This document shows positions 6,343 through 14,387 of a stretch of 64,000 bases of DNA, one piece after another. A model generated the notes under the pieces. That model had not been told where the DNA came from. It saw only the letters and a program-made list of their open reading frames with translations, and did no database searches. Source of the DNA: JAWVYT01 sp046483065 (GTDB lineage Bacteria > Gemmatimonadota > Gemmatimonadetes > Longimicrobiales > RSA9); assembly GCA_046483065.1 (NCBI GenBank), contig JAWODW010000044.1:124001-188000 (forward strand), in the 5' to 3' direction. Positions within the stretch are counted from its first letter, which is position 1; every line of letters begins with the position of its first letter. A program made the translations under genes and the position numbers.

Positions 6343-9093
6343 ATGGTTGAGCTGCCCGAGAAGACCCGCCCCCGCCTGTTCCTCATCGATGGCTACGCCC
6401 TGATCTACCGGGCGTTCTTCGCCATGATCAGCCGTCCCCTCATGACATCGAAGGGGGAGAACACATCGGCGGCGTTCGGGCTGACGCGGTTCCTGCTGAA
6501 GCTGCTCGACGAGTACGAACCCGACTACCTGGGCGTGGTCATGGACTCGGGAGACAGCGCGCGGACGGAGATCTATCCGGAGTACAAGGCCACCCGGGAG
6601 AAGATGCCCGACGAGCTTCGGGCGAGCCTGCCCCGGATCCGGGAGCTGGTGGAGGCGTTCCGGATCCCGGTCCTGGAGCTGGAGGACTACGAGGCCGATG
6701 ACGTCATCGGGACCATGGCCCGGCTGGCGGCCGACGCCGGCGTGGAAACGGTCATCGTCAGCGGCGACAAGGACTTCTACCAGCTCATCGATGACCACGT
6801 GAAGCTGTTGAACCCGGGCCGGGGTGGGCAGTCGACCGTGGACGAAGAGTGGGTCGGGCCGGCCAACGCGTCGGAGCGGCTCGGGGTGGCGCCGGAGCAC
6901 GTGCAGGACTACCTGGCGCTCATCGGCGACAGCTCGGACAACATCCCGGGGGCCAAGGGGATCGGCCCGAAGACCGCCGTGAAGCTCATTGACCAGTACG
7001 GCGGCGTCGACGAAATCCTGGCCCACGCCGACGAGGTGAGCGGGAAACGGGCCCGGGAAGCGCTGCAGGAATACCGCGACGAAATCCTCCTGTCGAAGCA
7101 GCTGGTGACCATCATGGAGGACCTGCCGGTGGAGCTCGACCTGGAGGCGCTGGAAGTCACGGGGCCCGACCGGGACCGCCTCAAGGAGCTCTTCGCTACG
7201 CTGGAGTTCCACGGGCTGGTCCGGGAGATCGCGGCGCCGGAGCCGGAGACGGAGGCGCTGGAATCCGACTACCGGGTGGTCCAGTCGGAGGAAGGGGTGG
7301 GGGAGCTGGCGGCCGGGGTGGCGGAGCGGGCGGAGGTGGCGGTCCACGTCATCGGTGGGGCCGCGGCACCGCTCCAGGCCTCTCTGGTGGGGCTCGCCAT
7401 CGGCCTCGAGCCCGGCACGGCCGCGTACCTCCCGCTCGCGCACCGGCCGGCGGGCGAGCTCGACCTGGGCGGCCACGAGGGGATGAACCTGCCCGACTTC
7501 GAGGACGCAGCCATGGAACCGCTGCGCCGGGTGCTGGAGGACCCCGCGGTGAAGAAGACGGGGCACGACCTCAAGTACGCGCTCCTCGTACTGCGCCAGG
7601 CGGGCGTCGAGCTCCGGGGGCTGGACTTCGACGTCATGATCGGCTCATACCTTCTGGAGCCGGGTCGCCGGGAGCACGAGCTCGATTCGCTGGCGCTCCA
7701 GCACCTGGGGCACAGCGCCACCACGCGCGAGGACCTGTGCGGCAAGGGGCGGAGCGTGACGCCCGTGGCCGAGTGCGACCTGGACCGGGTCCGGGACTTC
7801 GCCTGCGAGAAGGCCGACCTGGTGGTCCGGCTCCGGGAGCGGATCGAGCCCCGCCTGGAGGAGTACCACCTCGAGGAGCTGTACCGGGAGATCGAGCAGC
7901 CGTTGATCCCCGTGCTCGCGGACATGGAGACGGCGGGGATCGGCATCGATGTCGATTTCTTCCGAGAGGTCTCCGGGAAGCTGGAAAAGGAGCTGCGGCT
8001 CATCGAGGAGGATATCTACAAGGAGGCCGGCGAGGAGTTCAACATCAACTCCACGCCCCAGCTCCGTGAGATCCTGTTCGAGAAGATGGAGCTCCCGGTC
8101 ATCAAGAAGACCAAGACGGGGCCGTCCACCGACGCATCGGTCCTGGAGGAGCTGGCCGAACAGGAGCACCGGATCCCCAGGCTGATCCTGGAATACCGCC
8201 AGCTCGACAAGCTGAAGAGCACCTACGTCGATGCGCTCCCGGCGCTGGTGAACCCACGGACCGGGCGGATCCACTCGAGCTTCAACCAGGCCGTGGCCGC
8301 CACGGGCCGGCTGAGCTCCAGCGATCCGAACCTCCAGAACATCCCGATCCGGACCGAGGTCGGCGCCGCGCTCCGGAAAGGGTTCGTGCCGGCCGAAGGG
8401 ATGCGCTTCGTCTCCGCCGACTACTCCCAGATCGAGCTCCGGGTCCTGGCACATCTGGCCGGCGACGAGACCTTCGTCCGCGCCTTCCGCGCCGATGCCG
8501 ACATCCACCGGGAGACCGCAGCCCTCGTCTTCGACGTGGACGTGGAAGACGTGACCGCCGACATGCGTGCGGCGGCCAAGACCATCAACTTCGCCACCAT
8601 TTACGGCATCGGGCCGTACGCCCTCTCCAAGCAGCTCGGGACCAGCGTGCAGGAGGCCAAGACGTTCATCGAGAGCTACTTCGAGCGGCTCCCCGACGTG
8701 CGGCAGTACCTCGACCGGCAGATCGAGCGGGCGTACGAGGAGGGGTACGTGGAGACGCTCACGGGGCGCCGTCGCTATATCCCCGAGGTGAAGTCCAAGA
8801 ACTACAACGTGCGCCAGTTCGGCGAGCGGGCGGCCACCAACGCTCCCGTGCAGGGGAGCGCCGCCGACATCATCAAGATCGCCATGATCGATATCCACGG
8901 CGAGCTGGCCGACCGCCGGGACGGCACCCGGATGCTGCTCCAGGTCCACGACGAACTCCTCTTCGAGGTCCCCGAGGGGAGGGTCGACGAGATCACCGCG
9001 CTGATCACCGACCGGATGGAGGGCGCTTTCGAGCTGGACGTGCCGCTCCGGGTGGAGGTCGGGACGGGGGAAAGCTGGTTCGAGTGTAAGTAG
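6343..9093 (+). CDS. polA: DNA polymerase I
   Basis: Repair and Okazaki-fragment polymerase of 916 residues. The 5' nuclease domain (about 1-310) carries the acidic cluster, including LEDYEADDVIGTMA and GDSSDNIPGAKGIGPKTA. The polymerase domain is intact: motif A DYSQIELRVLAHLAGD, motif B with the R-x3-K-x3-F-x3-YG pattern in RAAAKTINFATIYG, and motif C LLQVHDELLFEV. The central 3'-5' exonuclease-like domain has lost the proofreading residues. The DxE of Exo I is replaced by VHV, the Asp of Exo II (LKYD) is Ala in LKYALLVL, and the Asp of Exo III is Lys in FACEKAD. Proofreading should therefore be absent, as in Taq-like enzymes. A phenylalanine occupies the position that discriminates against dideoxynucleotides. 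Confidence 0.97.
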   Translation: MVELPEKTRPRLFLIDGYALIYRAFFAMISRPLMTSKGENTSAAFGLTRFLLKLLDEYEPDYLGVVMDSGDSARTEIYPEYKATREKMPDELRASLPRIRELVEAFRIPVLELEDYEADDVIGTMARLAADAGVETVIVSGDKDFYQLIDDHVKLLNPGRGGQSTVDEEWVGPANASERLGVAPEHVQDYLALIGDSSDNIPGAKGIGPKTAVKLIDQYGGVDEILAHADEVSGKRAREALQEYRDEILLSKQLVTIMEDLPVELDLEALEVTGPDRDRLKELFATLEFHGLVREIAAPEPETEALESDYRVVQSEEGVGELAAGVAERAEVAVHVIGGAAAPLQASLVGLAIGLEPGTAAYLPLAHRPAGELDLGGHEGMNLPDFEDAAMEPLRRVLEDPAVKKTGHDLKYALLVLRQAGVELRGLDFDVMIGSYLLEPGRREHELDSLALQHLGHSATTREDLCGKGRSVTPVAECDLDRVRDFACEKADLVVRLRERIEPRLEEYHLEELYREIEQPLIPVLADMETAGIGIDVDFFREVSGKLEKELRLIEEDIYKEAGEEFNINSTPQLREILFEKMELPVIKKTKTGPSTDASVLEELAEQEHRIPRLILEYRQLDKLKSTYVDALPALVNPRTGRIHSSFNQAVAATGRLSSSDPNLQNIPIRTEVGAALRKGFVPAEGMRFVSADYSQIELRVLAHLAGDETFVRAFRADADIHRETAALVFDVDVEDVTADMRAAAKTINFATIYGIGPYALSKQLGTSVQEAKTFIESYFERLPDVRQYLDRQIERAYEEGYVETLTGRRRYIPEVKSKNYNVRQFGERAATNAPVQGSAADIIKIAMIDIHGELADRRDGTRMLLQVHDELLFEVPEGRVDEITALITDRMEGAFELDVPLRVEVGTGESWFECK

Positions 9094-9243
9094 CACCACC
9101 ACGTGCGGGGCCGTGTCACCCTCGCGGCGGCTCCGTCGTTATATTGGTGGAACCACAGTGCGGCAACGAACTGCCCCTGACCCGGTCCGAGTCGTCGTCC
9201 CCCGGGCGAGCGTTGGCTCTCCGACCTCAGCTTCAAGGCCTCA

Positions 9244-11214
9244 ATGCTTTCAACCCGAACGTCCGCCATCACGCTCCTGCTGGGCCTGGCCGCGCTGTCG
9301 GGCTGCGACACGATCCTCGGGCCGCCGAGCGACCCCGCCAGCATCGAGGTCAGCGCGGACCGGGATACCGTCGACATGGTGGGCAGCACGGTGTCGCTGG
9401 AGGCCGTAGTGCGGAACGAGGACGGCCGTGTCCTGTCCGACGCGGCCGTGACGTGGTCGACCCGGGACTCCACGGTGGCCACGATCGCCGCGTCGGGGCT
9501 GCTGACGGCGAGGGCCACCGGCGAGGCGTGGGTCATCGGCCGGAGCGGCAACGCCGTCGACTCGACGGCCATCATCATCGACAGCCCGATCCCGTGTCTG
9601 CCCTCCGGGGACCTCAGCGTCCCGGACACCGTGAACGACACGTTGGTCCCCGGTGAGTGCGGGCCGGAAGCCCGGTACGCCGAAGTCTGGCGGCTGGAGC
9701 TCTCGGAGGCCCGGACCATCACCATCGACCTGGCCAGCTCCGACTTCAATACGTACCTCTTGCTGCTCAACGCCGCCGGGCAGGTCATCGGGGCCGACAA
9801 CGATGGCGGCGTGGCGTTCAACTCGCGGCTCCTGATCGACCTGCCGGCGGGCGTCTACTATCCGGTGGTCACGCCCTTTTCCAGCGGTGTGTCCGGAGCC
9901 TATCAGCTGACCACCATGGAGGGCGCCCACCCCTCGCCCTGCCCGGCGACGGACACCGTGATGTTCCCGGACACCGTGGCCGGCGCCACCAGCACCGCGT
10001 CGTGTGACTACCAGGGGTTCTATATCGACGCCTGGCGCCTCGAGCTGGCCGACACGACCACCGTCACCGCGGAGCTCGTGGGCGACGGGTTCGGGATGTA
10101 CATGGCCGTGACCGACACCCTCGGGCGCTTTCTGGCCTCGGGGGACGACGGGCCGTCTTCGGGAGCGTGGCTCGAGCTCGAGCTGCCGCCAGGCGCCTAC
10201 GACCTCTGGGCAGGAGCCCGGGAACCGGCGGTCACCGGGAGCTACACCCTGGCGGTCCGGCGGGGCCCGGCCGCGGTCTACTGCCCCGGCGCAGGGAGCA
10301 TCGGGGTCAACGAGTCGGTGTCCGGTGAGATCACCGATGAAGACTGCTACAGCTGGTACGCTCCCTCCGACGGTTGGGAGCTGGTGCTCACCGATACCGT
10401 GGCCCTGGACCTGTCCGTCAACAGTGCGGACGCCATGTACCCGGCGATCATCGTGACCGATACCACGGGCGAGATCGTGAACGTGGCGTTCGACGGGCAC
10501 GAGTCGTATGTCCGTGCGGACACCACCATGCTCCCCGGCCGCTACCGGGTTTGGGTCCAGTCCGCCGACCTGGTGCCCGGCGAGTACCGGCTCAGCGTGG
10601 TGGAGCAGGGCCGGATGGGGGCGTGCGACCCCGTCGGGGCCGTCGCGCTCGACAGCACGTACGAAGGCGCGCTGTCCACCACGGACTGCTCCCTGATCGA
10701 TGGGCGATTCACCGACGTGTGGACACTGCAGGTCGACAGCGCCACCACCGCCACCCTCGGTCTCACCAGCGACAAGTTCGACGCGTTCCTGATCGTGACG
10801 GATACCGCGGGGAACCAGGTCGAGAGGGACGACGACGACGGCGACGGCACGAACGCGGCCATCACCCTCGACTTCGAGCCGGGCCTCTACCACCTGTGGG
10901 TCACCAGCTATTTCCCCCGTACCATCGGCGGGTACCAGCTGGCCACCACTTCAGGCGCCGCCGCGCTCGCGGACGGGACGGACGCGCAGACGAGCGCGGC
11001 CGGGAAGGACCGGACCGGTGCGGACGCGGCCGAACGGCTGTGGCGCTGGCGGGCGCCGTTGACCCCGTACTACGGCGGGGAGGTACCGGCCTGGGTGCCG
11101 GGAACGATCCGGTCGGACCTCGCGCCGGAGCTCCAACCGGAGCGCGGATCCACGCTCCCGGACCAGGGACCGGGGGGCTGGCTCCGGTACCTTCGCCTTC
11201 CGGACGGTCGATAG
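9244..11214 (+). CDS. Secreted lipoprotein with an Ig-like domain and four PPC-like repeats
   Basis: A 656-residue predicted lipoprotein: hydrophobic signal ending in the lipobox LSGC. A BIG2/Ig-like domain lies near residues 30-115 (SIEVSADRDTVDMVGSTVSL ... ATIAASGLLTA). Four successive repeats of about 110 residues follow, each starting with Cys-Pro or Cys-Asp, containing a second Cys about 20 residues later, then W-x-L, Y/F-x-x-x-x-x-D and a closing LPxGxYxxxV strand. This pattern resembles bacterial pre-peptidase C-terminal (PPC) domains, but no protease or other catalytic domain is attached. The C-terminal 80 residues are low-complexity. It stands alone, with a TATATT at 9140 as a possible -10. 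Role unknown; surface adhesion or binding is a guess. Confidence 0.8.
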   Translation: MLSTRTSAITLLLGLAALSGCDTILGPPSDPASIEVSADRDTVDMVGSTVSLEAVVRNEDGRVLSDAAVTWSTRDSTVATIAASGLLTARATGEAWVIGRSGNAVDSTAIIIDSPIPCLPSGDLSVPDTVNDTLVPGECGPEARYAEVWRLELSEARTITIDLASSDFNTYLLLLNAAGQVIGADNDGGVAFNSRLLIDLPAGVYYPVVTPFSSGVSGAYQLTTMEGAHPSPCPATDTVMFPDTVAGATSTASCDYQGFYIDAWRLELADTTTVTAELVGDGFGMYMAVTDTLGRFLASGDDGPSSGAWLELELPPGAYDLWAGAREPAVTGSYTLAVRRGPAAVYCPGAGSIGVNESVSGEITDEDCYSWYAPSDGWELVLTDTVALDLSVNSADAMYPAIIVTDTTGEIVNVAFDGHESYVRADTTMLPGRYRVWVQSADLVPGEYRLSVVEQGRMGACDPVGAVALDSTYEGALSTTDCSLIDGRFTDVWTLQVDSATTATLGLTSDKFDAFLIVTDTAGNQVERDDDDGDGTNAAITLDFEPGLYHLWVTSYFPRTIGGYQLATTSGAAALADGTDAQTSAAGKDRTGADAAERLWRWRAPLTPYYGGEVPAWVPGTIRSDLAPELQPERGSTLPDQGPGGWLRYLRLPDGR

Positions 11215-11334
11215 ACCGCCAGACGGCTCCGAGCCCGATTTCGTCCGGTTGCGCTATCGGACTGCCCCAATCCGTACGTTATCCCTGTGGGTGACCGGCC
11301 CCGATCGGCGGGGCCTCAACCACAGGAGGTACGA

Positions 11335-11724
11335 ATGGCACGATCCGTCAACAAGATCATCCTCGTGGGGAACGTGGGGCGCGACCCGGAGGTCCAGGCC
11401 ACGTCCAACGGCCACAAGGTGGCCCACTTCTCCATCGCCACCAGCCGTCGGATCCCGAAGGAGAACGGGTTCGAGGAGCGCACCGAGTGGCACCGGCTTA
11501 CCGTATGGGACCGCCTGGCCGAGATCGCCGAGGAGTACGTCCGGAAGGGCGACCGCCTCTACATCGAGGGACGGATGCAGTACGACTCCTACGAGCGCGA
11601 TGGCGTGACGATCCCCACGGCGGAAATCAATGTCCGGGAGCTGGTCATGCTCGGCTCGGCCTCAGGGCGCAAGGTGAACGGCGCCGACGCGAAGGCCGAA
11701 GAGGAAGAGCTGGTAGAGGCCTAG
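11335..11724 (+). CDS. ssb: Single-stranded DNA-binding protein
   Basis: OB-fold SSB that coats single-stranded DNA during replication and repair. The chosen ATG follows AGGAGG with 7-nt spacing and gives the standard N-terminus ARSVNKIILVGNVGRDPE. The frame stays open upstream to a GTG at 11287, but that text is not SSB-like. OB-fold motifs WHRLTVWDRLAEIAEEY and GDRLYIEGRM are present. At 129 residues it is short and ends in EEEELVEA: the conserved acidic tip (DDDIPF type) that recruits partner proteins is absent, so this may be a specialised paralogue with another SSB elsewhere. Confidence 0.93.
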   Translation: MARSVNKIILVGNVGRDPEVQATSNGHKVAHFSIATSRRIPKENGFEERTEWHRLTVWDRLAEIAEEYVRKGDRLYIEGRMQYDSYERDGVTIPTAEINVRELVMLGSASGRKVNGADAKAEEEELVEA

Positions 11725-11732
11725 CGGCCGGC

Positions 11733-11768
11733 GCGGAGACGCGGAGGGGCGCGGAGACGCGGAGGGGC
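11733..11768. repeat. Two tandem 18-bp units of a dispersed GCGGAGACGCGGAGG repeat
   Basis: The 18-bp unit GCGGAGACGCGGAGGGGC occurs twice back to back at 11733-11750 and 11751-11768, right after the ssb stop. The same core, on the other strand, is at 56841-56862, and a 9-bp relative is expanded inside sbcD at 36721-36771. Confidence 0.85.
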
Positions 11769-11795
11769 GCCGACAAGGTTGCCGGCGCCCCTCTT
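11763..11795 (+). terminator. Hairpin between ssb and the convergent sigma gene
   Basis: Arms AGGGGCGCCG (11763-11772) and CGGCGCCCCT (11783-11792) with a 10-nt loop. The T-tract is weak (CTCTTG), so it may work in both directions between the convergent genes. Confidence 0.55.
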
Positions 11796-11828
11796 GTGTC
11801 CCTGTGCCCCTCTGTGTCTCTGTGCCGT

Positions 11829-12689
11829 TTACTCCGCGGCCCAGAAGGTGCTCAGAGCCTCGCCGTCGGCGCTCTCACGGAGCTTCTCGAACGCTCGGTT
11901 CCGGATCTGCCGGATCCGCTCCCGGGTTACGCCCAGCAGCGAGCCGATCTCCTCCAGCGTGCGCTCCTCGCCGTCATCCAGCCCGTAATACAGGTACAGG
12001 ATCTTCCGCTCCCGCTCCGTCAGGTACTTCTCGAACATCCGGTCGAGGAACTCGCGCTGGGCCTGGCTCTCGACGCTCTCCTCGATATCGTCGCTCTCGG
12101 CGCCGGCGAACCGCTCGCCGAACGACGCGCTGTCACGGTCGCCCCGATCGATGGGGGCGTCCAGCGAGAGCTCGGAGGCCGCCACCCGACGCAGCGCACG
12201 CACCGTCTCGATGGGCTCCTCCATGTGCTCGGCGATCTCCTGGTCCGTGGGCGACCGGCCCAGAAGCTGGGTCAGCGCCGTCTCGGTCCGGGAGAGCTTG
12301 ACCAGGTTCGAGTTCTGGTTCAGCGGGATCCGCACCGAGCGGGTCTGCTCGGCCAGCGCCTGAAGCACCGTCTGACGGATCCACCACACCGCGTAGGAGA
12401 TGAACTTCACGCCCTTTTCGGGATCGAACTTCTTCACTGCCTTCAGCAGACCCTCGTTCCCGATGCACACCAGCTCCGCCAGCCCGAGGCCCCGACCCTG
12501 GTACTTCTTCACGTATGAGATCACGAACCGAAGGTTGGCCGTCACCAGCCGCTCCGCTGCCTCCTTGTCGCCCTCGCGGGCGCGCGCAGCAAGCTCGCGC
12601 TCCTCCATTGGATCTTCGATGAGAGGGTACTTCTCTACGTCGAACAGGTACTGATCGAAGGAATCCGTCGCGCGGGAGTTCACGAACAT
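11829..12689 (-). CDS. RpoD-like primary-type sigma factor (short form, first copy)
   Basis: RNA polymerase sigma-70 family factor of 286 residues without region 1.1. It begins directly with region 1.2, then region 2 (ANLRFVISYVKKYQGRG; FDPEKGVKFISYAVWWIRQ), region 3, and region 4.2 (TLEEIGSLLGVTRERIRQIRNRAFEKLR). The strong conservation of regions 2.4 and 4.2 predicts recognition of ordinary -35/-10 promoters such as those in this window. Region 2.3 is unusual, with LAELVCIGNEGLLKAV instead of the DLIQEGNxGLMKAV type. The start follows GAGAGGTAACG. A second, similar factor is at 23950. The leader contains a promoter and an intrinsic terminator, implying regulation before translation begins. 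Confidence 0.93.
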   Translation of the reverse strand: MFVNSRATDSFDQYLFDVEKYPLIEDPMEERELAARAREGDKEAAERLVTANLRFVISYVKKYQGRGLGLAELVCIGNEGLLKAVKKFDPEKGVKFISYAVWWIRQTVLQALAEQTRSVRIPLNQNSNLVKLSRTETALTQLLGRSPTDQEIAEHMEEPIETVRALRRVAASELSLDAPIDRGDRDSASFGERFAGAESDDIEESVESQAQREFLDRMFEKYLTERERKILYLYYGLDDGEERTLEEIGSLLGVTRERIRQIRNRAFEKLRESADGEALSTFWAAE

Positions 12690-12719
12690 AAAACGTTACC
12701 TCTCGTGTCGTGGATGACT

Positions 12720-12758
12720 AAAAAAACAGCGAGCACCGTCGGCGATGGACGCTCGCTG
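12720..12758 (-). terminator. Intrinsic terminator inside the leader of the sigma gene (attenuator or small-RNA end)
   Basis: Read on the minus strand, CAGCGAGC (12758-12751) pairs with GCTCGCTG (12734-12727) across a 16-nt loop and is followed at once by seven T residues (12726-12720). It sits about 100-130 nt downstream of the promoter at 12855-12883 and 30 nt upstream of the sigma start, so it must either end a small RNA or attenuate the sigma mRNA. The rest of 12690-12991 holds no gene. Confidence 0.72.
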
Positions 12759-12854
12759 CGTAGTCGGTGGGATCCGAATGTTCGAATGTGTGGACTGCAA
12801 ACAAACCATCCGCACCCGGAAGCCGTAAAAGGAAGTCGGCCCGAAGAACACGCC

Positions 12855-12883
12855 AATATATACGAAACCAAAAAACGTGTAAA
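12855..12883 (-). promoter_or_regulatory. Promoter upstream of the first sigma gene
   Basis: On the minus strand TTTACA (12883-12878) and TATATT (12860-12855) are 17 nt apart in an AT-rich patch. This is the only near-consensus promoter between the sigma gene and the upstream AhpD-like gene. Confidence 0.72.
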
Positions 12884-12991
12884 CCCTCCTGGCCCCCCTC
12901 TCGGGCGCGTCTCCCCGGGCCGGAAGGGGCACAACCGCGTCCTGTCCCCGCGCTAAACAGATGTATTCGAAACGGGCGGGGGCGGGCCGGG

Positions 12992-13330
12992 TCAGTGGGC
13001 CCGGAGCTCGTCCAGCGTGGCCACCGCGCGGCGCAGGTGGGGGATCACGATGGAGCCACCGACCACGAGGGCGATGGAGAAGGTGTCGAAGAGCTCTTCA
13101 TCGGAGAGATCTTCCTCGACGCAGCGGGCGAGGTGGTATGTGATGCAGTCGTCGCAGCGGAGGACCATGGAGGCGACGAGGCCGAGGAGCTCCTTGGTGC
13201 GGGTATCGAGGGCGCCGTCGTCGTAGGCGCGGGTATCAAGGGCGAAGAAGCGCTTGATCTCGAGGTTGCCGGATTCGAGGATGCGGTCGTTCATGCGCTC
13301 GCGGAAATCTCGGAACTCTTTGGCGTTCAT
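12992..13330 (-). CDS. AhpD-like carboxymuconolactone-decarboxylase-family protein
   Basis: A 112-residue alpha-helical protein of the AhpD/CMD family. It contains the redox motif CDDCITYH (Cys-x2-Cys-x3-His) of AhpD-type disulfide reductases, preceded by TKELLGLVASMV, where the family's conserved glutamate lies. Such proteins reduce peroxiredoxins or act on small ring lactones; the CxxC-H arrangement favours a thiol-redox role here. The start codon overlaps the stop of the upstream DUF4126 gene by 4 bp, so the two are cotranslated. Confidence 0.9.
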   Translation of the reverse strand: MNAKEFRDFRERMNDRILESGNLEIKRFFALDTRAYDDGALDTRTKELLGLVASMVLRCDDCITYHLARCVEEDLSDEELFDTFSIALVVGGSIVIPHLRRAVATLDELRAH

Positions 13331-14292
13331 GGGCTTGCGGGGCTCAGGTGTTGGATCGCCAGGTCGGTTGCGGGGCCGTCCTTGAGCAGGAAGAGCGTGT
13401 AGCGCACGTCGTTCTGGCCGTCCACCCGGAGGATGGTGGCCCAGACGGCGGGCTCGGGGCGGATCTGCCGGGGTGCCGGCAGGTCGATGCGGCGGGTCCC
13501 GAGGAGGGATCGGTAGACGAATGCAGGGCCATGGGCGGTGAGTATGAGCCAGCCGTTCCGAAAGGCGCCGGCGCCCTCGAGGCCGTGGAGTGTTGCCCGG
13601 GCGCCCCGGGGCGGTGCGGCGCCGAGGGGGGTGTCGTCGAGGAGCGACCGGACGTACGCGGGCAGCTCGTCGAACTCGCGCCATCGTGCCGGCCGGAAGA
13701 TGGACCGGAGCCACGCGGTGATGGACCGGTTCCCCATGCGGAACGCCCGCCAGAGCCGGGGCGCGAGGGGGGCGGTGGCGAGGAGCACGACGCCGACGGC
13801 CGCGAGGGTGGGGACGGGGAACCGGAGGGCGACGACGGCGAAGACGGCGGCGATGCCGTCCTCGAGGGCGCTGATCCATCGCTGCCAGCGGGTGTGCATG
13901 GTGGCGTTGAGGCTCATGCGGAGGCCGGCCTTGGTGCCGTGTGCGGCGAACGCCACGCCCAGGGCGAGGGTGGCCCCGGCCAGGAGGGTGAGGGTCGGCT
14001 GTCCCCAGAGGGCGGCCGCGGCCAGGAGCGCTGCGGCGGGCGGTCGTATGAAGGTGTGCACGGTGTCCCAAAGGGAGTCGGCGTGGTGGACCTTGTCGAT
14101 CACGGTCTCGACCAGGTAGAGGCCGACGGCACTGGCAATGACGATCCAGCCCTGGAGCCCGTGTAACCCGGGAGGCAGGCCCGGCATGAGGCCGAAGCGG
14201 GACAGGATCCCGAGCGTGGCCACCGTGAGGTAGAGGTTCAGGCCGCAGGCAAAGGCGAGGCCGGCGAGCTGACCGGCGAGGATCAGGTTCAT
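13327..14292 (-). CDS. DUF4126 membrane protein
   Basis: A 321-residue protein whose first two thirds form about six hydrophobic segments and match the DUF4126 pattern (AGLAFACGLNLYLTVATLGI; DKVHHADSLWDTVHTFIRPPAAALLAA). The soluble C-terminal third has no recognised domain. Function unknown. Its ATG overlaps the stop of a beta-ketoacyl-synthase remnant by ATGA, and its own stop overlaps the next start, so it sits in a tightly packed minus-strand operon. The coupling to a synthase scrap suggests that the operon once served fatty-acid or polyketide metabolism. Confidence 0.82.
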   Translation of the reverse strand: MNLILAGQLAGLAFACGLNLYLTVATLGILSRFGLMPGLPPGLHGLQGWIVIASAVGLYLVETVIDKVHHADSLWDTVHTFIRPPAAALLAAAALWGQPTLTLLAGATLALGVAFAAHGTKAGLRMSLNATMHTRWQRWISALEDGIAAVFAVVALRFPVPTLAAVGVVLLATAPLAPRLWRAFRMGNRSITAWLRSIFRPARWREFDELPAYVRSLLDDTPLGAAPPRGARATLHGLEGAGAFRNGWLILTAHGPAFVYRSLLGTRRIDLPAPRQIRPEPAVWATILRVDGQNDVRYTLFLLKDGPATDLAIQHLSPASP

Positions 14293-14387
14293 GGGTGTAC
14301 CCGTCGAAGTACCAGGGACGCGTTGATGCCGCCGAAGCCGAACTCGATGGCCACGCCGCAGCTGCCGGCGGCCGGAGCTTCATGCAT
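14289..14387 (-). pseudogene. C-terminal scrap of a beta-ketoacyl-ACP synthase (FabF/KAS II-like)
   Basis: On the minus strand this short frame encodes 32 residues ending in IEFGFGGINASLVLRRVHP and a stop. FGFGGxNASLVLRR is the diagnostic extreme C-terminus of KAS I/II condensing enzymes. The stop overlaps the DUF4126 start (ATGA), as an intact gene in this operon would. Upstream the frame meets a stop within a few codons and the START-like gene begins overlapping it, so about 380 residues of the enzyme are missing. It lacks the catalytic Cys-His-His triad and is read as a deletion remnant. Confidence 0.75.
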
